A stretch of DNA of 64,000 nt, from contig NC_135169.1 of assembly GCF_041146795.1 (NCBI RefSeq), positions 13,981,352-14,045,351 of the forward strand, read 5' to 3'. The DNA comes from Maylandia zebra (lineage: Eukaryota; Chordata; Actinopteri; Cichliformes; Cichlidae). Position 1 is the first letter of the stretch. Each line of letters opens with the position of its first letter. Below the pieces are notes generated by a model, which saw nothing but the letters and a program-made list of their open reading frames with translations, was not told the DNA's origin and did no database searches. The position numbers and the translations under genes are program-made. Below are positions 45,616-57,900 of this stretch, piece by piece.

Positions 45616-47601
45616 CCCATCATCTGTTCTTTGACCATAACAGAGGATTACTGTATCAGTTTTAATGTTAACAGCGTTAGCATCATTGCTAATTAAAGCT
45701 ATTCTCACAGGTGAGCTACTATACATGCTGATATTTAGATTTGTCTTTACAATCTTGCTGTTTGTCTGTATCATGATTGCTAATAGCTGTTCGTCATCTT
45801 CTTGTTTTTCATGTTTTGTTTTGTTTTTTGCTCTTTTAGCTGTCAGTGACTCTGCATCCACAGTTTCAGTTTCTGCTCCTGTTTGATTTTTTAGTTCTTT
45901 GTACTGTGAGGGTTTAAGTATGAACAGTATGTGATGTTTGAAGTACTTTGCATTGTTGTTCTGCTAACAGGTGCAGTGCAAATGACTCAACATCATCTTG
46001 TCTTAGACTCTTAATGACTCTTCGTGACTTCTAAACGAAACAAAGTTGTTTTGTGCCAGATCAGATTTCATGCTAATGACTCACACATGCTCTGAATTCT
46101 GTTCTCACACATTGAGAGTTTCGATGTGTTTACAAATGTGTGTTCTCATCGATACTTGAGCAGCAGCTTTCTGTAGCCTTGAAGATGACTTACAGTCAGG
46201 TCATAGAGTGCAGTGCTGATTACCAGGACTGTGTGCTGCGTGTCTCTCATAGAGCACTCATACAGCTCCCCATCATAAGTCTGTGCCCACTGCACATACC
46301 CAGATTTCAATCATTAATCAAGTTATATGATCCCAGGAAAGACTGTAAAATGTCCTAATTATTTACAGCAAAATATAAATCTTTTACAGTCTGCAACAAA
46401 GCAGTTTTTGCCTTTATGGGTAGCTTTCCTCCTCATTATCAATTGTGTGGTGAGTTGATGAGCAATAACAACGAGTACTAATCAGTAAAGGTGTCTTTGC
46501 AACATACTTACAACTAGCAGCGTTAGAATCAAAACGTGAACTTTCCTTCAAAATTTTACTATTACTGCCATCATAAAGCAAACTGCAACTTACTGAAACA
46601 TTTAGTGGTAAAAATAGCCATTAATTAAAAGCTTCTCGGAGTGATGAATAAACATTTGACATTTTCAGTTTAAATTTTCAGGATTTGGGGCTTCATTTCA
46701 GCCAGTGCTGTTGAGAATCCTGTCAAAATTGATACAATTGGAAATACAGAAAAATACTGTCAGGTTCTGATGCACCAAAGTGTTTGATTGGCAATTGTTT
46801 GATTTTTCAGCATAAAAATGAAGTAGAGCTCTAAATGTCCTACAGGAAAATATTTCTGATGATACCTAAAAGAAATTACAGAAATACAGTTCAGGCTGTG
46901 TATGAACTTTGTTTTTCCATATACTGTACTTCTATATATGTTTCAATAAATCACTGCACCTATTTCCTCTTCTCAGCAACATGTAAAGAAATGAACGGTT
47001 GCTCAAGACTTTTGCACATTACTGTACATCATGGTAAACTTACAAACAGAAACTGCAGTGATGTTTAAATGTTGTTATGATTCTTGACATTGTAGACTCA
47101 GCTACATGCCTCTTCTTCAGCGTGCCATGTTTTAGTTTGTATTGGAAACTTTTATGTTCAAGGCATCTCACCTCAGAGAACAGAAGAAATGAAAAAATAT
47201 GTCAAATGTACCAGAGCATGAAATTCCACTTCAAATGTTTCACTGAGCTGATGCAGGTTGGTAAAGGCGTCTTTGCAACCTACTTGCAACCAGCAGCGTT
47301 AGTGAATGAAAAAAAAGTAAATGTTCCTTTCTAAGTAACTATTATTATTATTATTCCCATCATAATGCTACTGCAACAGTAACAAATACTGAAAACGTTT
47401 AATCATGAAGATAAAAATGAAAAGATCTAAAACTTGTCTTAAACTATTTATTTCAACAGACATTTTGAACTGTTACAATGCGTTTGTTTTCTGATGTGGA
47501 AACTTTAGAAATATGTCCACTCTTAGTGGACATACTTAGAGTTAGTGTTGATGAAGCTGTGTGTAAATGGATGAAATGCTGTAGTTTGTCTCTGTGTTGA
47601 G

Positions 47602-48312
47602 GTGGATCAGTGATCCTGCAGAGTCCTGTCCTCCCTGTGATGGAGGGAGATGACGTCACTCTGCTCTGTGAAACAAAGACCACTCCCTCCAACCTCCCAG
47701 CTGCTTTCTATAAAGATGGCTCCCTCATCAGGAAGCAGCCTACAGGTCACATGACCATCCAGCATGTTTCCAGGTCTGATGAAGGCCTCTACAAGTGTGA
47801 CATCAGCGGTCATGGAGAGTCTCCATCCAGCTGGATCACTGTCACAGGTGAGGAGCTTCACTCTGATTTCACCTTCATCTACACATGTACATAAACAGGT
47901 GGGATTCTCTCTGCAGGTAAACCTTAATCCACAACCCCACTCTCTTCCTCAGCCACATCCCTTGAATCCTTCTCCCTCCACCTTGTGTTCAAAGTGGTCC
48001 TCCACCTGGCAGTGTCCTGCATGTACTCTCCATCCTCCTTATGGTGTCTTTATATTGACACAGAACAACAGGTAACACCCTGTATTATTCAGTGATCAGT
48101 CAATATGCTGATGATTAACTCCTCTCTATGTCTGAACTCTTCATAATTAACTAAAATATTTTATGTTTTTTTTTTTCATTTTAACTGTTTTAAATGAAGC
48201 AAATGAACCAGTTGTCTCCAAAGTGATAAAGCCATCTACTCAGTCTGAGCAGGTACAAAGTCAGGCTCATGATGACGTCATTGCCGCTGTCACCACAGAG
48301 CACTGCTTCTAA
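47602..48312 (+). pseudogene. 3' end of a fish Fc-receptor-like Ig gene, disrupted
   Basis: Exon 47602-47847 encodes a complete Ig domain ([42 protein letters not shown]) between TTGAG and CAG|GTGAGG. Exon 47953-48071 encodes a membrane segment (SFSLHLVFKVVLHLAVSC), then shifts frame. The restored frame would read LSILLMVSLY and meet TGA. Exon 48200-48312 encodes a cytoplasmic end, ANEPVVSKVIKPS to HDDVIAAVTTEHCF-stop. The phase of the last exon fits only the shifted frame, so the membrane exon carries a real frameshift and a nonsense codon. Upstream Ig exons and the signal peptide are missing; the tandem array occupies that side. Confidence 0.78.
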
Positions 48313-49039
48313 GCTGAACTGAATTGGTCTATGATTTGATTCTTTAACTCTGTATTTTTTCTGTTTATTGTCTTTTTGGATCTTTCAGGCTTACATGATA
48401 ATCATCTAGTTTCTTTTTCCATCTACTTTCTCGTATTTGCTTCTGGTTTTATATTTCTGTATTTAAATATGCTCTCCAATTTGGTTGTTCTTTTTTAGAT
48501 ACCTTGTTATTACTGTAACATGACATGAAAATGAGCCATTTCTTGATTTGGAGCCCATGAAGAGATATGTATGTTAGGAAGAGGGGACACATTTTCAGCA
48601 AAAATACAAAATATGTGACAATTATTTTCTGCTTTAATGTGTCCAGTTGATATTATCTCACATGATATGGAGATGTGGAATCCACTAATCATAATATGCT
48701 GCACTAATAGCACAACATAGACACCACATACACAACACAACCTCACTAAGGACAAGAAGGTTGATGGTTCAATAGAATCAAAGTTGTGGCTTTAAATACT
48801 ATTTTTGTAAGTGACAAGATTAGTAAGAAAGCAACATTTTCTATCCAGCTGCTACATTTGGAACATAAAAAAATATCCATGCTTGATGGTAAGTTAATGC
48901 TAACTACTATTAGCTAAAACAATACATTTTTATATGAAGCCTGAGTCACATGAGAGGACAATGGGACAATCTTTTTTGGACAGGGAAAAACTGACTGCAA
49001 ATTATCACACTCATGGTCCCCTGTCTTTAAAGTGACCAT
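48313..49039. other. AT-rich sequence, no feature recognised
   Basis: Downstream of the receptor pseudogene; no splice-bounded frame or repeat end that I can identify. A polyadenylation-like signal is not obvious. Confidence 0.4.
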
Positions 49040-49810
49040 TGCATGGGGGCCCAGCCCTGGCGCAGGGTGCCGCCAGTGCATTGAGCCACCTGGGGGGCTC
49101 TTCAACTGGTGGGGGAGGTTGTTACATCTTGCAGGAGCTCTCCTCTCTTCAGGAACTCACTCTGCAGGAGGGGGAGATACAGGAGAGGTGGAGGACGATC
49201 TCAGCCTGGGCGTCTATTGTCTTGTGTAGTCTGGAAGATGAGTGGATGACGGGGTGGGTGCAGTTTTCTCTGTGGTGGGGTCGGGTGGGCTGTCCCGGGC
49301 TCTGTAGGACCGGGCGGCGCTGCTATGATGGGTCCCGGTCCGGATGGGCCGGGGCCCCCTTTCCCTGGCGGGTTGCAGAGTATTGGGGTGCCTACTGGGG
49401 TCAGCGGGGGAGCTAGCCCCAGGGAGGGGTCACTTGCTCCTCCCTTCCTTCCCTCCCCATCTCCAGCTGCCTCCCTCTTCCCGCTCCACCACAATCACCC
49501 ACACATGCAGGGCCTTGGAGTAGGGGTATGTCACCAGGGTGCTGGCGAAGCATCCCCCCCCCTGTCCCCTTCTGGCTTCTTGTGCCTCAATTTTATCTCA
49601 CGACTTAGACATTCACATTACTCACACTCTCATAACACATACATATAGGATCTTGGGGGTGGGCACACTACACGGACTCCAAATTACCATCAGGGTGTAC
49701 ACCCCACCCCTGGCGTCGTTGCCCACCTCTCAATTTTAAGGAGGAGGAGTTGGCCGTCCGACTGGGGTTTGTGGGCCCTACCTGCTGCTGCAGAGTCGGG
49801 GCGGTCTGCT
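49040..49810 (+). mobile_element. Truncated second copy of the GC-rich retroposon
   Basis: It matches 40310-41165 (CTGGCGCAGGGTGCCGCC, GGAGGGGGAGATACAGGAG, CCCTTTCCCTGGCGGGT). About 205 bp corresponding to 40912-41112 are missing where CAATTTTAA joins GGAGGAGGAG (near 49739), and both ends are truncated. The C27 run of the other copy is replaced by a different, pyrimidine-rich segment. Confidence 0.8.
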
Positions 49811-52800
49811 GGATAAATTTTGCTTAATCAAGATTACATATCCTTCATTTTTATTCTATAATAATCGGATTTCATTTTGCATGAGCAAACAGACTCGGAA
49901 AAAGAAAGGGGAAATACACGCACTTAACATGTTTATTGAACAGCTTGAAAATTCATGTTAACAAAAAACTCTGTAAACATTTATCCACTCTCTCTCTGTC
50001 ACTCTTGGGGTCATTTCAAGTCCTTGAAACGAGGAACCAAAGCTATGTAAAGCGCGTGTTCTCAACGATATTAATAGGTCTGCAGTTTGTTGCAATCCAG
50101 CTGGCATTGTGTCAGTCAATATTTCCGAGGTCGACTTACTGAGTCCCAGATGCTCCGTGAGTAGTTTTATCGCAAGCTGGGTGACGTGTTAGCCAAAGTC
50201 CTAGCAGCATCCCTGAGTTAACGTATGCTTTGCATCAATGTGATATTTTAAGCTTGAAGTGCTTCGGTGAAAAGAAAATTCCTTCTTGCACAATGTGCAT
50301 AATACTTTGTTGGTCAACTGTTCAGTCTTGTTATTTTTTAATACTCAAATTTCCCATCGAGAGGGCCAACGTGTGTTTATTATTTTCCAAATTGAATTGA
50401 TTGGTTCAGCTGCCCATCACTACCAGATCAACTGCCCATTGACAGAAACATTTCAGGGATTTTGAGTCATTCTGCACTCCAGATGCTTTAATGTGTTAAT
50501 TTGGACAGCACTAATTGTTACATTACAGATCTTTTTTTTAACAATGTAATGTTTGGGGTGTTTTTAGCTGCTAGATGTTCAGAATGCACATACTGTCCTA
50601 GTTTCTACACCACGGTTGTCACGGTCTGCAGCAGACTGTATGGCGTGTGAGAGGAGGACCAAAATGCAGCCACTGAAGGAGAGACGGTATTTTTTAATAC
50701 AAAAATAAAATGGCAGAAAGTAAACTGAAGCCTAAACAGGAAAACTAACTGAGATAACTATGAATGGACTATGAGGATGTTACTAAAAAGACATAGAATA
50801 ACCTAAACTACTCTTAAAACTCAAGGCAACCTGAAAATAATACTGGAACATCCTTTCAACATCCATAAGGAATCACAAATATAACAACAAACTCAAAGTG
50901 CTGGGTTGAGTTTTTAGACCTGGAGCTTTGATGAGAACCCCATTTCCATCTTCTGATGCTCATGTCAACGATGTCATCCGTTCATGGCTCAAATTCTTGA
51001 AGGAGATACTTTCAAAAAGAGAACTAATTTCAAGCTCGCTGCAGTCATTTCTTCCAGTTTCTTGTCATTGTAGTAGAAACTTAATAACAGATATAACCTA
51101 TAACAGACCGAAATATAATGAGTTCAGATCTACTTTACTTTATCCAGCTAACTCGTTTATGCCTACATCTAAAGAATACTTTGCATCACATCACAGTTTT
51201 TCTCTATTTATCTTAAGCTTCAAAGATATTCTAGTGCTCAAATTACTTGTGGATGTGAAAGCTCAAAGTTAAGAATCATTACTTCTCACGGCTAGCCATG
51301 GTGCTTCAGAGTAACCCAAGGTTGGTACACCTGTTATATATTTATGCTGCCAAACCCTGTTCAGTCTGAGGGCAACCTGTCAGCACAGCCACCTTAGGGA
51401 TTTTGCCCGTGCAGCTGGTTTTCTTAAAAGTTTGACCTTTTCCACTAGCCTTCCAAATAGGCCCCTGTGCTCCTAACACAAACTACTCATCCTGAAGTGC
51501 ATAGCGAACAGAAGCTTGCGTAATAAAATTGAAACAGGAATATAAACAACCCTGAACTGTGTAAATGGAAAACAATGGATGGATGAAAATGTAAACAGAA
51601 CCAGAGGAACCACAGCAAAAAAGAAAAAGAACAAACAGAAGTTGAGAAAAAGTCACTCCATTCATGGCCCTAACCAAATGAATCTGACGCTAAAAGAAAC
51701 ATGTATTTGTCTCCATGAGGAAATTGGGTTGAAGCAAAAATGAAACAGTCCCTTAAATACTTTCTAGGCTTGGTAAGGAAGTTCCCGACAATTTCCTGGT
51801 TATTTCTAATGGATTTTTTCTGTGCCTCAGAGGCATTTCCAAACCAACAAATAACAAGAAAAAGTCAGCACACTTTTAATAAAACCCCACTGGAACATGT
51901 GGAGCACTTTGGAGTTCACATTATCACATGAAATATATTCTCTGTTATGCCTTACTGCTCAGGCAGTCAATCTAATTTCAGTCTGTGTTCAAAGCACAAC
52001 TCCATTACTGTAAGTGGGCATGGCTGATTGCATTAGCAGTTATAACATATTTTCCTCCCTATTTTCCAAGCTGTTTTTTAGTGGTGATCATAATGAACAT
52101 GGAGTATATAAACACTTACAGTGTGTGTGTGTTTTTAAAAAAAATAAAAATTGCCCACAGAGACAGGAACGGGAAAATGATGCTGTAGATGTCGCCAGTT
52201 AACAATCAGTTGTGTCGAGCTAGGCTAATTACATGCTAACTGATGTACAACTACTGATTACCTGTTCTGTACTGATTAGCAAGAGGAGGCTTATTCCACT
52301 AAACTCTGAATGACAGTAACGGCTAATGTGGAGTTTTGAACTTCAATTCAGAAACAGCTTAAAATGTATTATATTAGGCTAAAACCCTTGAGTGACCAAT
52401 GGTGAAAAGGGAGGCGAGAAACTGCACAAAGTGAGTGAATGTTTTGAGAGGTACTATCACACAAGAAATTAGTATAATGAGAATGAATAATGACATTTAC
52501 ACAACTTGACAGCCCGTCACTATGTAAGGTTAGCAGATGTTCTGCCGGAGGAGCAGCTGGAGGAAGCTGCTTCCTCAGTGATTTTAGCATAGATAATGAT
52601 AAAGTCTATCTTTTCTTTAGTGTATTAAATAAAGCTAGCACATCGAGTGCAGATCGAATGATGTACTCGCTTTTTTTTTTAAAGTGGAGTAAAATCACCA
52701 GGATGCATTTGTGTGTTTTAAATATGACTCCTGACCATATCATCATTTTCTCCTGACAGTTTTATCCTGTATGCAAGTAGGTCAAAATAGGCACAGATCA

Positions 52801-53007
52801 GATGTGAATGAGTTTAAAACTCAAATCGAAAAGTATTTTTACCTTTGAAAATGCCTTCCATAAGTTTATTGATCTAGTGCTGGGATCTGTGACTGACCCT
52901 TCTTGGTTTTACTGACCAGTAGCTGTTCTTCTGCAGGATGATTACGTCTCTAATGTGCAGTGCAGTTGCTCTAATCTGTACTGGGCTTTCATTAATGCAC
53001 TCATGTA
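49811..53007. other. Non-coding region with old repeats
   Basis: 50600-50880 has the look of a dispersed fish repeat (GTCACGGTCTGCAG start, GACCAAAATGCAGCC). The rest is AT-rich with no exon or known repeat end that I can support. Confidence 0.4.
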
Positions 53008-53204
53008 CACAGCAAATCCAGCATGTCCAAATTAACACTGTCGGATTTGATTTCAACACTATTAAAGTGTCTATATGGGTCCACACCAGAGAGTGTTAAT
53101 TTAACTCTTTTTGGAGAGTTGGTACGTTAACTCTGATTTAGTGTTAAACACCAAATCTGTCTGGAGTTGATAATTTAACACTTGGTGTTAAGAGTTTATA
53201 TATT

Positions 53205-53310
53205 AACTCATTCACTGCCATTGACGTCTATAGCCGTCAATTGCAGTGCATGAGTCAATGGGTTTAACCCATTCACTGCCAATGGCTGGCAGTGAATGAG
53301 TTAACTCTCA
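53205..53310. repeat. Palindromic hairpin sequence
   Basis: TTAACTCATTCACTGCCATT at the left is matched in reverse complement by GGCAGTGAATGAGTTAA at the right, with a second inner TTCACTGCCAATG copy. This is MITE-like foldback DNA within the left arm of the split transposon. Confidence 0.75.
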
Positions 53311-54118
53311 AAGAGTATTTTAGTTTAACTACGTAAGAGTTATCTTCTAATTCATTCTAAAAAGCGGGAATTTTACTGTTCTGAACTTCTAGAAATTTCT
53401 TTTGGAAATAAACATTTACTAAAAAGATGCAATGGTTTTTGAAAAACATTTATTCTGAACTGTGCACCACAATTTCAAAACATTTTCTGAAAGATGTAAC
53501 AGTGTACATGTTCTCACTTTCATTAGAATTTTGTTTATCAAAAGGTCTGACATGGTAAATGCAAATAACAGCATTCTCATCACTTATTTCTTCAATACAA
53601 TATGCATGTCCTTCATTCATCCCTTTGTGGAACTTCAACGCACTTCTGCTCTCCCCCATATTCCATCTTCACAAGCATATCCTGTGCGGAGATCGAATAA
53701 AAATTAGTTGACACTAATTAATGGCACAAATAATCCAGTAATCAATTGCAGCACAGTAAAAAAAAAAAAAAAAAAAAGGAATCCTCTTTGAGCCATTACT
53801 TGTGTAAAGTATTTTCCCAAAAGACAAGGACACAGGCAACAGGTAATACTGAACTAAATGTAAAACCTCAACCTTTTTCATTTTTACCTAAACCGTGTGC
53901 ACAAAACTCTGGAGGGATCTATGCTAACGTAGAATCCAGTCAGGACGTCTGCTACTGCTGTTTGCTCGTTTTTTGTTTTTTTTTATGGGAGATCGTTTTC
54001 AGGCTTCAAGTAGCACCATTATACCAACATTTCACATTCTAGACATTGTTTTAGGTGTGTTTGACTGAAAATTCACATGCAAGCTTTTTTTCAAGGCTGT
54101 GGTATTTGCCCGCAAACA
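53311..54118. other. Left-arm remainder of the split transposon
   Basis: AT-rich, with an A-run of about 20 near 53757-53776. No gene seen. Confidence 0.4.
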
Positions 54119-54123
54119 ATACC

Positions 54124-54641
54124 TGTTTCTACCCTGGTCGAAAGAATCCACGCTCCGTACTGATGTCCACAATTCTTTTATTCCTCTCACAATCATGGAG
54201 CACCGTGAAAACTAGAAACAAGTAAAATAATATCAATAGCACATATGATATTCATCTCAGCCACTTATTTCCTTTCACAAGGTGCACAAGTGTTAAACAA
54301 ATAACAGCATAATGATTTTTTACCGTGTACGCCTTGTAAAACCAGCAGTAGAAAAGTTGTATATTCCGAAAAGTCCGCCGTGTTACCGTTCTGTCTTGTC
54401 TCTCCCGCGCACAACTTCCGGTTCCCGCAACTCACAGGAAGTGACTACTTCACAATAATATTTTAACAGAAACATTTCTTATAAGCAGGATATATCACTG
54501 GATTCATAGATTACCTTTCCTACTGCAAATGTACACAAGCATGAGAAGCAAATAAAGAAAACAAATAGAAAACAATAACGATCTCAGATTCACTTTGGTG
54601 TTGTCATGGCAACCCACATAAACATTTCAGCGTCAGCTACA
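54124..54641 (-). repeat. BEL/Pao 3' LTR
   Basis: On minus it contains TTATAAG (54484-54478) as a possible TATA box and AATAAA (54182-54177) as polyadenylation signal. A purine-rich GGTGGGAG tract (minus, 54649-54642) directly precedes it as the likely polypurine tract. Confidence 0.93.
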
Positions 54642-54903
54642 CTCCCACCAATTACCTTTGATTATTACAATTGTGAACGTAAATACACTTGCATTTCTCA
54701 TTATATCAATGGTAATTCCCAAGCACCATGTTGTTGTTTTTAAACATTCTTGCATTGACATAAACAATATTCTTTTCTCAACAAATGAATTCAACAATAT
54801 GAACAGTAGATTTTACATCTCCATAACATGTGCATGAAGTACAGCATAATGACAACTTCTATTTTAGAAGGGAAATCTAATCAATGAATGACATTTTCCC
54901 CAT

Positions 54904-57900
54904 TTAGCTGTTTTTCACCAGGACCACTAATTTCTGAATGGGTCTCTGAATGATTGAGGGTTGGACGAGGCGTTCGCCTCCCTTTCCTAACTTCCGATCA
55001 CCAGTCTGGATTGTCACCTTCCGTACAAGTCCATCATCATCCTCATGTGCTTCCACAACCCTAGCAAGTTTCCATTCATTGCGAGGAACATCTTCCTCTT
55101 TGAGAATCACAATGTCACCCACCTCCACATTACGTCTTGGTGTATGCCATCGCTGTCTCAGAGCAATATTGGCCAGGTATTCCTTTCTCCATCTGTGCCA
55201 AAATTGCTCAATCAGATACTGTACCCTTCTCCACCGTTTCTTAGCATACAGGTCCTCCTTGACAAATTTACCTGGAGGTGGAAGTGGGACTGAGGATTTC
55301 ATGGTGATCAAGTGGTTCGGTGTGAGTGGCTCCAAGCTTTTGGGGTCATTGATGTTATCAACAGTGAGTGGGCGGTTATTCACGATGCACATAGCTTCAT
55401 AAAGGAATGTTCTCAATGAAGCATCATCCAACCTTCCCACACTGCAGGCAAGGACCGTGCTCAGTACGCTTCTCACTGTCCGGATTTGACGCTCCCATGC
55501 GCCTCCAGCATGACTAGAGTGGGGCGTATTCATCTGGAAGTCGCACTGATTTTCTGCTAGGTATGCAGTCACTCTTTCCTTATCAAGTTCTTTCAGAGCC
55601 TTTGCCATCTCGTTTCTTGCCCCCATAAAGTTAGTTCCCTGATCGGACCTAATGTGCCTAACAGCTCCACGAAGGGCAATGAAGCAGCGCAAAGCATTGA
55701 TGAATGCGTCAGTCGTCAAATCCTCCAACATCTCTATATGCACTGCCCTTGAGCAAAAACATGTGAAGAGGAGGCCGTACCGTTTTTGATCTTTGCGACC
55801 TTGTTTGGTGTGAAAAGGACCAAAGCAGTCCATACCACAATAAGTGAATGGTGGTGTGGGATCAACACGGTCACTAGGTAGATCTGCCATCCATTGCTCC
55901 TCTGGTGGCGCGCGGGCTCTCCTGCACTGTACGCACTGCCTGATGTATTGGGCTACAGCCTTACTTCCACCAGTGATCCAGTAACCATTGGCTCTCAGTG
56001 CATTGAGGGTTTGTCCTCTGCCTTGGTGTTGTATCTTGGTATGATGGTGTGCAATGATGAGGTTTGTAACAGCACCATCTTTAGGAAGGATCTCTGGGTG
56101 TCTTAACTCAAGAGGCACAGATGCCTTCCTCAGTCTTCCTCCTACTCTCATTATGCCATCTTGGAGGAATGGGTCAAGCTGAAAGAGTTGGTGGTTGCAA
56201 GGCAGCCTTCCTAGTTTCTGGCTGAGTGTGTTTAACTCCTCTTGAAAGGCATCTTGTTGTGCAAGCTTGACGAGAGTCTGTGCAGCTTGCTTTCTCTCTT
56301 CCACGCTTAAAGGCTCAGCGGTCCTGATCCTCTTTGCCAGCCACTGGATACGAGCAATGACGTTGACAGCTGTAGTCCATCTTGAGAACCGCAGCAGATG
56401 CTTCTGGATGTCAAACTGCCTTGCTACATCAACCTTCAACACCTGGGTAGTCCTCACCTCTGGGTCTCCCACCAGCAAATCTGAAGTAGCCTGTTTTGTG
56501 GCTATCTCTCTTTCCCATAGAAAGCTGGGACCAGAGAACCAATTTGACTTGATGAGGTCAGCTACTTTGAGGCCTCTCGAGGCATGATCAGCAGGGTTTT
56601 CTCCTGTGTCAACATAGTACCATTTCCGTGCATCGGTGGTTTCTCGAATTCTCTGCACGCGGTTTGCCACGAACACATGGAACCTTCTTGCTTCATTGTT
56701 GATGTAACCAAGCACGACCTTTGAGTCTGTCCAAAAATATTCGTCATCAACCTTGAGTTCTAGCTCCTCTCTTAACATGCTGCTCACAGATGCCGAGGTT
56801 ACTGCTGCAGTTAACTCAAGTCTCGGTATGGTAACTATTTTGGTTGGTGCAACCCTCGCCTTGCCCATGACCAAGGAGCAGCATACCCTTTCTCTGCTTA
56901 CCACTCTGATGTAAGAGCACTGGCCATACCCTTGACTGCTTGCATCAGAGAAATGATGAAGCTCGACTCTTTGAATCTCGCCAAGGCTGTCAGGTATGAA
57001 GCATCTTTGAATTTCAATTCTTTCCAGGTTCTCCAGATCCTTCATCCAAGTCTCCCACCTTAACTTCAAGCCTTTGGGTAGTGGCTCATCCCACCCTGTG
57101 CCTCTCTGACACATCTCCTGCAGCACTCTTTTCCCTTCAAGAATGACTGGGGCTAGAAACCCCAAAGGGTCATACAAGGAGGCCACAATTGAGAGAATCC
57201 CTCGGCGCGTTGCTGGTTTCTCCTCAAGTGACACCTTGAAGGAGAAGCTATCATTTTCAACATTCCACCTTATACCTAGCACTCTTTGAACTGGTAAATC
57301 CTCGTGATTAAGATCAACATTCTTTACCTCCGTAGCACGCTCTGCAACATCGACAGAGTCAAGGACCTCTCGGCTGTTGGAGAGAAATTTGTGAAGGTGC
57401 AGCTTTCCTTTGGCACACACGGCTTGGGCTTCTTTGACCAGTTCAATTGCCTTACCCACCGACTCTACACTTATGAGACCATCGTCGACATAGAAATGTT
57501 TCTGGATGAAGTTAGCTGCGGAGGGGTACTCTTTCTCACATTGGCTGGCAAGGTGCTTCATGCCATAATTGGCGCAGCCAGGGGATGATGATGCTCCAAA
57601 CAGGTGAACCTTCATGCGGTACTCTCTGGGTTCAGAGTTTGTGTCTCCATTTTCCCACCAGAGAAACCGCAGGTAGTCTCTATCATCCTCGCTCACATGA
57701 AACCTGTGGAACATTTTCTCCACATCACACATGACTGCGATGGGATGTTTACGGAAGCGGCACAGCACGGCTGTTAGGCTATTTGCGAGGTCAGGTCCTG
57801 TTAGCAGATGGTCGTTTAAGGAGGTGCCTTCATACCTTGCAGAGCAGTCGAAAACCACTCTGATTTTTCCTGGTTTTCTGGGGTGGTAAACTCCTTGGTG

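Larger units (their letters stand above)
33018..47470. repeat. Tandem array of an approximately 5-kb unit containing Ig V-set exon remnants
   Basis: Unit starts share CCCATCATCTGTTC at 33018, 37890 and 45616. Unit 1 is 33018-37889, unit 2 is 37890-45615 (with a 2.5-kb insertion at 40040-42537) and unit 3 is 45616 to about 47470 (partial). Offsets between units 1 and 2 or 2 and 3 are 7722-7726; the 4-bp change comes from a longer (AT)n tract just before 43834. Units 2 and 3 are nearly identical over long stretches. Unit 1 lacks a stretch of about 355 bp present at 38434-38790. Confidence 0.92.

Noticed and set aside
54950..55402. 150-aa plus-strand frame
   Set aside because: It is the reverse-strand shadow of the BEL/Pao integrase region.
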